Below, piece after piece: positions 5,538 through 10,424 of a stretch of DNA of 10,424 nt. The DNA is from CAYYGL01 sp964471235 (GTDB lineage Bacteria; Calditrichota; Calditrichia; RBG-13-44-9; J075): the NCBI GenBank assembly GCA_964471235.1, contig CAYYGL010000176.1:1-10424 (forward strand), read 5' to 3'. The stretch's first letter is position 1, and every line of letters starts with the position of its first letter. The position numbers and the translations under genes are program-made. The notes beneath the pieces are model-generated. The model saw nothing but the letters and a program-made list of their open reading frames with translations, made no database searches and was not told the DNA's origin.

Positions 5538-7805
5538 ATGAAGCGGTGTCTCAGCTTACTTCTGATTGCCTGGTTCCTAATGCCTTTGTTTTCCCAGGAC
5601 TCCCAATTGACGCCCGAGGCGGGCGGCATCATCACCGGGCAGGTGTATGACCGGGAGAGCCGCACCCCCCTGAACCTGGTGGATGTTTACCTGGACAGCG
5701 TTTTGATCGGCGGTATTACCGGGCGGGACGGTCGGTTTGTGATTCGCTATATTCCCGAGGGAAAGTATACCCTGGTGGTCAAGCGCCTGGGGTATAAGCC
5801 CTATCGGGAGCGGGATGTGCGGGTGGTGCGGGGTAAATTAATATCCCGGAAAATTGGCCTGGAGCCCACGGAAATTGCCGGGCAGGAAGTCGTGATTACC
5901 GCGACCCGAAAGGAGCAAACCGCCCAGATGGCACCTGCCAGCGTGGTTATTTTACGGGCATCGGATTTGGAGAGCCGCCCGGTTCACACCTTTGATCAGG
6001 CAATTGAAGCGATACCGGGGGTATCCATCTTCCGTGCTGCCGGTACCTCGGTGCAAAGTCTATCCATTCGGGGCAGTTCCGATGTTGCCGGTGGCGGGGT
6101 GGGCAACCGGGTGCTGCTGCTGGTTGACGGGCGCCCGGCGCTGACTTCCGATGCCGGCGGCGCCTACTGGAGCCTGGTGCCCACCAATTTCATCGAACGA
6201 GTGGAGGTGGTGAAAGGCGCCTTTTCCAGCCTGTACGGCTCTACCGCAATGGGGGGCGTTATCAATGTCATCACCCGGCGACCCTCATACCGCTCCCTGG
6301 CGCATGTTGCCGTTAAATACGGGTTCTTCGAAAAAGCCCCCCGTGACATTCGCTATACCGATAAAATCCTCCGGCAGCGGGAAATCGAGGCGAGTTACTC
6401 CGGCGCCAACGGCAAAGTGAGTTATCTGTTCAACGCCAGCAATAAGCAATCCGACGGTTATGCCGAAAACACGGCGTACAATTTTTACGACCTCTTCACC
6501 AAAATTATGTTAGACCTGGATTATAATCGCAACCTGGAAGTGACCCTGGGGGGTGGTTTTGCCCGGAATGATTTTCCCCATTCCTGGTTGAACTCCGCCC
6601 AGCCGCTGCGGGTACGCCCCAAATACACCGACGACCGGCAGGAGAAACGTCAATTTAATGTGGATGTGCATTACTGGGCGGTGCCCAGTAGCTCCGTAAA
6701 GTATTCCTCCCGGTTTTATTACTACCTCAATGCGGCGCGCTCCTTTTTCAATGAAAATGATCCCAACGGCAGGCTGCCCGGAAACGACCCCCTTGGTTCC
6801 AAAACCGTCATCGATGGCAATAAATTCGGCAACATCACCCAGCTTGACTGGTATATCAATTCCCGGAATTATTTTATTGCCGGAATTGATGTGCAGATCG
6901 ATCATGTCAATTCGTCCCCGGATTCGGTGGTCTATGGCAATCAGCAGATCAACAATTTTGCCCTTTATTTGCAAGATGAAGTGAACCTGACTTCCCGGTT
7001 GGTGACCACGGTGGGCGTACGGTTTGACTGGAATCACCTGGTAGGGGGCAAAAATTTGCAGCAGGTAAGTCCCAAAATTGCCCTGGTCTATCATCCCACA
7101 ACACCCCTGTCTTTCCGATTGCTCTATGGGCAGGCGTTCCGGGCGCCTACTATTGCAGAGCGCTTTTTTAAACGGGAGCTAAGCGGCGGGGTGCTGTTTA
7201 AACCCAATCCCGGGCTAAACGCCGAACGAATGGATTATTCCCTGGAGAGCGGGGTGCGCTGGCAAGTCAATTCCCATATCGGGATAGATGCGGCGCTGTT
7301 CCGTTATCATTATAAAGATTTGATTTACTGGGTGAACATTGCCGCTGAGGAACATGTCAATTTTCCCTATTTCCAGGTGCGCAACTTAAATAAAGCGCTG
7401 ATGCAGGGAGTTGAAACCAGTGTGACATTCTCCTGGAAGAGGCACTTTCGGGCGTCGGTCAATTACACCTACCTGGATGCCCGGGACCTCTCTCCCGATC
7501 GCAGCGATGATTTGTTAGCCTATCGACCCCGGCATAGTTTCTTCTTTAACACCACTTTTACCTGGCACCGTTTCCGCCTGGGCGCCGACGGGCGCTATCG
7601 CAGTGCCATTAAAGAGGTGTTCCTTTACCCGCTGCAAAAGCCCGATGCCTTCTGGGTGCTGAACGGTAAGCTGATGTACCGGGTAAATTCCGCTATCGAC
7701 CTTTCCGTGGGCGTGCAGAATATTCTCAATACCCAATACGAAGAGTTAGCCCGCTATCGGATGCCCGGGCGGAACTGGATGTTCGGCTTCTCGGCGACGT
7801 TCTGA
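5538..7805 (+). CDS. TonB-dependent outer-membrane receptor
   Basis: This is a complete 755-residue TonB-dependent transporter, which imports a bound ligand across the outer membrane using energy from TonB-ExbB-ExbD. It has a signal peptide (1-20, ending L-F-S-Q). A carboxypeptidase-regulatory-like beta-sandwich (about 31-110) runs from I-I-T-G-Q-V-Y-D to I-G-L-E-P. A TonB-box-like E-V-V-I-T-A-T-R (117-124) follows, then the plug (about 125-247: A-I-E-A-I-P-G-V-S-I, L-S-I-R-G-S, V-D-G-R-P, E-R-V-E-V-V-K-G-A-F-S-S-L-Y-G-S-T-A-M-G-G-V-I-N-V-I-T). The remainder is a long barrel rich in alternating aromatic strands, ending in a terminal Phe. ATG 5538 follows TAAGGA. The plug and barrel style is like BtuB, FepA and other siderophore or vitamin receptors. 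The substrate cannot be assigned, and no riboswitch or Fur-like box was recognised upstream of the operon. Confidence 0.97.
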   Translation: MKRCLSLLLIAWFLMPLFSQDSQLTPEAGGIITGQVYDRESRTPLNLVDVYLDSVLIGGITGRDGRFVIRYIPEGKYTLVVKRLGYKPYRERDVRVVRGKLISRKIGLEPTEIAGQEVVITATRKEQTAQMAPASVVILRASDLESRPVHTFDQAIEAIPGVSIFRAAGTSVQSLSIRGSSDVAGGGVGNRVLLLVDGRPALTSDAGGAYWSLVPTNFIERVEVVKGAFSSLYGSTAMGGVINVITRRPSYRSLAHVAVKYGFFEKAPRDIRYTDKILRQREIEASYSGANGKVSYLFNASNKQSDGYAENTAYNFYDLFTKIMLDLDYNRNLEVTLGGGFARNDFPHSWLNSAQPLRVRPKYTDDRQEKRQFNVDVHYWAVPSSSVKYSSRFYYYLNAARSFFNENDPNGRLPGNDPLGSKTVIDGNKFGNITQLDWYINSRNYFIAGIDVQIDHVNSSPDSVVYGNQQINNFALYLQDEVNLTSRLVTTVGVRFDWNHLVGGKNLQQVSPKIALVYHPTTPLSFRLLYGQAFRAPTIAERFFKRELSGGVLFKPNPGLNAERMDYSLESGVRWQVNSHIGIDAALFRYHYKDLIYWVNIAAEEHVNFPYFQVRNLNKALMQGVETSVTFSWKRHFRASVNYTYLDARDLSPDRSDDLLAYRPRHSFFFNTTFTWHRFRLGADGRYRSAIKEVFLYPLQKPDAFWVLNGKLMYRVNSAIDLSVGVQNILNTQYEELARYRMPGRNWMFGFSATF

Positions 7806-7894
7806 GATTAACGGAGGGGTTATCATTCTATTTTCGAGTCAGTGGAAGATATCCACCTTCACTTGCCGGACGTTCCGGGCGGAATCTCAATTTT

Positions 7895-7915
7895 ACCACT
7901 CACCACTCACCACTC
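7895..7915. repeat. Period-7 tandem repeat (3 perfect units)
   Basis: Three perfect ACCACTC heptamers run back to back, then decay into CACCATTCACCC. The tract lies in the 180-base gap after the TonB receptor gene. It echoes the 7-base period at 611-638, although the unit sequence differs. Confidence 0.75.
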
Positions 7916-7985
7916 CACCATTCACCCAATCCCGAATGAATTATCCGTTGGCATTTCCCAAAACTCCCAATAACTTTATCATCCT

Positions 7986-8579
7986 ATGAGAATCTTTTTA
8001 TTGCCTGTGAAAGGCGGTGGATACCGCCTGTATATTCATTCCCCGGAAATCGTGGCGTTACGCGAAGCTGTCGGTTCTCACGCACCCGCGGGGGAGATGG
8101 AAAAGAGAAAAGCGAATATTTTTAAACGTACGTTACAGGCGGTTTCCAAAAGGGAGAAGGAACAAGAACGGCGGCTGAAGGAACTGCGGAAACTCACCCA
8201 TATTACGGTTTATTATCCCCGGGGATTATCCGCAAGTGAAGCAAGGGAAATTTACGAAAAGCTATTTCGCGCAGAGATTAAGAGGCATAAACGGAGATTG
8301 ATTGTCAACGGTCTTCTCCTGCCGCTGAGTATTGTATTTACGTTGTTTCCGGGGCCGAATGTGGTATTTGCATATCTTGCCTGGCGCACCCTTTCCCATT
8401 ACCGTTCCAAAAAAGGCGGGGAAAAGGGATTAAAAGATATCGAGGTCACCTTTGCGGCGGATCCGCTTTTGGAGGAATTGCAGGAGTTGCTGAATAAGAA
8501 ATGGGTGTTGAAGCGGAAGGAACGGATTCACCGGTTGGGGAAGCGACTGGGGATTGAACATCTGGAGAAAATGTATTGA
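7986..8579 (+). CDS. Membrane-hairpin protein resembling the mitochondrial K+/H+ exchange-related family
   Basis: This 197-residue protein begins M-R-I-F-L-L-P, has a highly charged, probably coiled-coil stretch (about 38-70), and one hydrophobic hairpin (about 105-137). The hairpin reads L-L-L-P-L-S-I-V-F-T-L-F-P-G-P-N-V-V-F-A-Y-L-A-W-R and is followed by T-L-S-H-Y-R-S. The opening together with the L-P-x-G-P-N-x-x-F-x-Y-L-A-x-R-x-x-S-H-x-R pattern is what I recall of the Mit_KHE1 family (yeast proteins linked to mitochondrial K+/H+ exchange), which also has bacterial members. The family match is from memory, at moderate confidence; the coding call is firm. No Shine-Dalgarno precedes ATG 7986, but the family-like N-terminus supports that start. 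The basic C-terminus (K-R-K-E-R-I-H-R-L-G-K-R) probably faces the cytosol. No transporter activity can be inferred from the sequence alone. Confidence 0.82.
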   Translation: MRIFLLPVKGGGYRLYIHSPEIVALREAVGSHAPAGEMEKRKANIFKRTLQAVSKREKEQERRLKELRKLTHITVYYPRGLSASEAREIYEKLFRAEIKRHKRRLIVNGLLLPLSIVFTLFPGPNVVFAYLAWRTLSHYRSKKGGEKGLKDIEVTFAADPLLEELQELLNKKWVLKRKERIHRLGKRLGIEHLEKMY

Positions 8580-8634
8580 ATGGATGTGTAGTCTAAGAAT
8601 TCTGTAGGGATGGTTCCCGGTTTCTATTTTGAAA

Positions 8635-8886
8635 TTAACGTGTGCTGGCGTGCAATATTGTCAACCCGACTATCTTTTTTCCATCTTTTCTAATTAAAAT
8701 ATCATCTTCGCTTTCAATTGTTTCTTTAGCCCTTTGCGGTTTCCGAAAGCTAATATATAAAACATCGGCTTCTCTATCATAATCAATCCACATCCGTTCG
8801 ATAGGAAGCTGAACAATATCAGATGTCATCGTCAAACAGCGTTTCATAAAATCTTCTGTTTTATCTTTCACGGTGACCGTTTCCAT
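8635..8886 (-). CDS. DUF2283 family protein
   Basis: This 83-residue protein has a C-terminal DUF2283 core (about 30-80): M-W-I-D-Y-D-R-E-A-D-V-L-Y-I-S-F, then E-S-E-D-D-I-L-I-R-K-D-G-K-K-I-V-G-L-T-I-L-H-A. DUF2283 proteins are small, of unknown biochemical function, and often sit directly after a small toxin-like gene, which suggests an antitoxin role. The start at 8886 is supported by AAAAGGGG at about 8892-8899 (minus strand). That ribosome binding site lies inside the tail of another minus-strand reading frame (8868-9029), and the two overlap by 19 bases, a typical translational-coupling layout. Residues 1-30 form a helical extension before the core. It converges on the 7986-8579 gene, with only 55 bases between the two stops. 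Confidence 0.9.
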   Translation of the reverse strand: METVTVKDKTEDFMKRCLTMTSDIVQLPIERMWIDYDREADVLYISFRKPQRAKETIESEDDILIRKDGKKIVGLTILHASTR

Positions 8887-9029
8887 AGGATTGCCCCTTT
8901 TGGCTTTTTTGATAAAAAATAAGCAGTAATAACGAACCCATCTTTTTTAGAAATTTCTTTATAGATGACAACTAACCACTTGCGTTTTGATATATTAACG
9001 TGAGTTCCACGTGCCTTGAAATAGAACAC
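8868..9029 (-). pseudogene. 5'-truncated remnant of the gene partnering DUF2283 (toxin-like C-terminus)
   Basis: Reading the minus strand from 9023 to the stop at 8868-8870 gives 51 coherent residues. They include K-R-K-W-L-V-V-I-Y-K-E-I-S-K-K-D-G-F-V-I-T-A-Y-F and end K-P-K-G-A-I-L-W-K-R-S-P. This resembles the C-terminal strands of small toxin-like proteins (DUF4258/RelE- or barnase-like in style) that I recall as upstream neighbours of DUF2283 genes. The stop overlaps the DUF2283 start by 19 bases, as in an intact operon. Upstream, the frame enters the fold-back repeat at about 9025 and meets a TGA at 9054-9056. The only possible in-window start is GTG 9029, with no clear ribosome binding site. 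The N-terminal half expected for such proteins is absent, and I do not find it beyond the repeat. Most likely this is a broken gene whose translation still leads into DUF2283. Confidence 0.6.
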
Positions 9030-9120
9030 AGATGAAACAGATAACGCTGATTTTCACGGATGATTGGTCAAATACTAAAAAAATCTGCGAAAATCCGGAA
9101 CATCCGGGTCCATCTGCGTT
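9025..9120. repeat. Fold-back (imperfect inverted) intergenic repeat
   Basis: The left arm (9025-9061, AACACAGATGAAACAGAT... to TTTTCACGGAT) matches the reverse complement of 9082-9120 (AACGCAGATGGACCCGGATG... to TTTTCGCAGAT) over most positions, with a one-base offset and a spacer of about 20 bases. From memory, CAGATGAAACAGAT/TTTTCACGGAT-type units are dispersed intergenic repeats in many environmental bacterial genomes. The 61-residue plus-strand frame starting at 9032 is a by-product of this repeat. No transposase is present, so it would be a non-autonomous or palindromic repeat. Confidence 0.65.
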
Positions 9121-9200
9121 CATTTTTTTAGGTCGAATTGACGTTGTATTCGTAACGATTCAGCTACCCCCACTGATAACGTCATCCCGTTGGGACGGAG

Positions 9201-9230
9201 ATCCGTTGGCGGAATAGCCCCGGAACGGAT
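9201..9230. repeat. Short inverted repeat in the gap before the MOSC gene 3' end
   Basis: ATCCGTT (9201-9207) is the exact reverse complement of AACGGAT (9224-9230). A CCCGTTGGG mini-palindrome lies just upstream (about 9185-9193). Together with the fold-back element they fill the 8887-9270 stretch, apart from the truncated gene tail. No T-run follows that would make it a terminator for either strand. Confidence 0.45.
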
Positions 9231-9270
9231 TAAAATTTGGAAAGGTGGGATAACGCATTATAAGATTTTC

Positions 9271-9903
9271 CTACGGTTGAAGCTTTACCCGTAATCTCTC
9301 TGCAAGCGGTGCTTGCAAGGCTCGTTTGATCAGCGAAGGGTCCGGCATCTTTGAAAACCACAGTTCGAATATCTCTACTATCGTGGGATAATCTTCTGAG
9401 CCGGGGATAAAAATGACCTCATCGCCGGCTTGAATCATCCCGGGATGGAGCACCCGGGCATAAGCGCCCGGTCGCTGCGCTTGACGAAATTTCTTTACGA
9501 AACCGGGGTCATTCATCCTCGCGGCAAATGTGGCGCAGGGAATGCGAACCGAAGTGACCTCCAAAAGAACCTCGTTAATTCGAAAACGGTCGCCGATTCT
9601 TAAGGAAGGTGTGCCGAATGCGGAAAATGTCAAATTCTCACCGAAAGTTCCCGGCAGCAAGGGCTTCTGTAATTTTTCCGCCCACCACTCATAATCTTCC
9701 ATGGTGTATAAATAAACCGCCTGGTCCGATCCGCCGTGATACTTCCGGTTGACGATGGTGTCGTCCTGTAATCCCTGGTAAGTCACCTCAATGCGGTCCT
9801 TCACCGGCGTCTTGAATATCCCCGTTTCGATAACCTTCCTTCCGATGCGGATTTTCTCCCGTTTGCTCCGGTTTACCGAGACAAGGGTTATGGCATTCTG
9901 CAT
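9271..9903 (-). CDS. MOSC domain protein, YiiM-like
   Basis: This 210-residue protein carries a MOSC (molybdenum cofactor sulfurase C-terminal) domain followed by a short C-terminal helical domain like that of YiiM proteins. Visible hallmarks are N-R-K-Y-H-G-G-S-D-Q-A-V-Y-L-Y (52-66), L-P-G-T-F-G-E-N-L-T (83-92), L-R-I-G-D-R-F (101-107), and the conserved Cys in V-R-I-P-C-A-T-F (Cys123). These match the region thought to bind or transfer sulfur or molybdenum cofactor. The tail from about 165 (E-D-Y-P-T-I-V-E-I-F-E-L-W) resembles the 3-alpha domain. YiiM and related proteins reduce N-hydroxylated bases and similar compounds using molybdenum cofactor; that role here is by family only. AAGGAGAAT directly precedes ATG 9903 on the minus strand, a strong start signal. 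The length is usual for the family. Confidence 0.95.
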   Translation of the reverse strand: MQNAITLVSVNRSKREKIRIGRKVIETGIFKTPVKDRIEVTYQGLQDDTIVNRKYHGGSDQAVYLYTMEDYEWWAEKLQKPLLPGTFGENLTFSAFGTPSLRIGDRFRINEVLLEVTSVRIPCATFAARMNDPGFVKKFRQAQRPGAYARVLHPGMIQAGDEVIFIPGSEDYPTIVEIFELWFSKMPDPSLIKRALQAPLAERLRVKLQP

Positions 9904-10007
9904 ATTCTCCTTACCGGAAAGTTTGATGCGATTTTACGTGTTGAGAAATCTACCGGAATGCGGATATGACTTCCGCCTTTTCCGGTGGATTGCATGAATA
10001 AGTCCGG

Positions 10008-10424
10008 CTAATTTGATTCGCTACTGCCGGGATTATTCCCCAAAAGTTCATGATTTTCCTTTGCCATTGCAAAAAGTCCGACGACACATGAACATAAACC
10101 CAACCCGATGGGGTCGCTGACACCGGCTTTCTTAATGAAGAAGATAACCACACCGAGCAATAATAGTAAACATCCGAGAAACGGGTAAACCATGATGACG
10201 AGATGTTGGTGACGGGGTTTTACCGGGGAAGGTTTCTCCGGATTTCGCAGGGTGTACAAACCAAGCCCGAAGCCGAGCAGGATGAATCCATTACCGATCA
10301 TTGTATTGCGTTCGGCGGTTGCATCAATCAGAAAGCTGTAGGTCAAAAAATAAATGCTGGCTAACAGGAATGGCGTCGCCAGGTAATGAAGCCAGTGGAG
10401 AAACTGTAGAATACGAGTTGGATA
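10008..10424 (-). CDS. Polytopic membrane protein, 3' part (5' end outside window), unrecognised
   Basis: The minus-strand frame ending at 10008 is open to the right edge, so the gene is partial; the TTG at 10346 is not a needed start. The visible 138 residues contain about four hydrophobic segments. They are F-L-H-W-L-H-Y-L-A-T-P-F-L-L-A-S-I-Y-F-L-T-Y (upstream of 10346), M-I-G-N-G-F-I-L-L-G-F-G-L-G-L-Y, L-V-I-M-V-Y-P-F-L-G-C-L-L-L-L-L-G-V-V-I-F-F-I, and P-I-G-L-G-L-C-S-C-V-V-G-L-F-A-M-A. A hydrophilic proline/lysine loop separates the second and third. The C-terminal tail (E-N-H-E-L-L-G-N-N-P-G-S-S-E-S-N) is soluble. It lies 104 bases upstream of the MOSC gene on the same strand, and the MOSC gene has its own strong ribosome binding site, so they may or may not share a transcript. 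I do not recognise a family; a small inner-membrane protein is the safest description. Confidence 0.8.
   Translation of the reverse strand, partial: YPTRILQFLHWLHYLATPFLLASIYFLTYSFLIDATAERNTMIGNGFILLGFGLGLYTLRNPEKPSPVKPRHQHLVIMVYPFLGCLLLLLGVVIFFIKKAGVSDPIGLGLCSCVVGLFAMAKENHELLGNNPGSSESN

Noticed and set aside
6510..7094. 194-residue minus-strand frame inside the TonB receptor gene
   Set aside because: Antisense shadow of the barrel-coding region with no start signal or recognisable domain.
7806..7985. Riboswitch or promoter in the gap after the TonB receptor gene
   Set aside because: No recognisable aptamer core or paired -35/-10; only the heptamer repeat and a 5-bp CCGGA/TCCGG stem were seen.
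8604..8625. Possible bidirectional terminator between converging genes
   Set aside because: GGGA-TGGT-TCCC gives only a 4-bp stem with no solid T-run on either side.
9032..9217. 61-residue plus-strand frame
   Set aside because: Lies wholly in the fold-back repeat and adjacent inverted repeats; no ribosome binding site and no protein-like pattern.

Overview
The window reads as bacterial chromosome from a Gram-negative organism. It has an outer-membrane TonB-dependent receptor and a lipobox-bearing lipoprotein. The receptor's N-terminal carboxypeptidase-regulatory-like domain and the period-7 intergenic repeats suggest the FCB side of the tree (Calditrichota/KSB1/Ignavibacteria-like) rather than Proteobacteria. 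That placement is inference from protein style only. No rRNA, tRNA, CRISPR array or intact insertion sequence was seen.

Layout. Positions 1-602 hold the 3' end of aceK, the isocitrate dehydrogenase kinase/phosphatase that controls entry into the glyoxylate bypass. A repeat-rich gap (603-1022) carries two hairpins built on a shared GGAGCG(A/T)CAAAA arm and a period-7 tandem repeat. aroC (1023-2207, chorismate synthase) follows. Positions 2311-4567 form a more A+T-rich accessory island: a near-consensus sigma-70 promoter, an AAA_14/DUF4143 ATPase with a PD-(D/E)XK-like C-terminal motif, then an AbrB-type antitoxin and PIN-domain toxin pair (VapBC-like). Two palindromes sharing GTTAG/CTAAC half-sites lie upstream of the pair.

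Positions 5028-7805 hold a two-gene unit: a small lipoprotein of unknown function, then a complete TonB-dependent receptor 21 bases downstream. This is probably an outer-membrane uptake system of unknown substrate. Next is a 197-residue membrane-hairpin protein (7986-8579) resembling the mitochondrial K+/H+ exchange-related family. Downstream, all on the minus strand, lie a DUF2283 protein, a MOSC-domain protein and the 3' part of a polytopic membrane protein running off the right edge.

The most interesting hidden structure is at 8868-9120. Overlapping the start of the DUF2283 gene in another minus-strand frame is a well-formed 51-codon protein tail. It looks like the C-terminus of the toxin-like partner that often precedes DUF2283 genes. 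Its upstream half is missing, and the coding frame runs straight into a roughly 95-base fold-back repeat. This looks like a broken two-gene module whose first gene was cut by a repeat.
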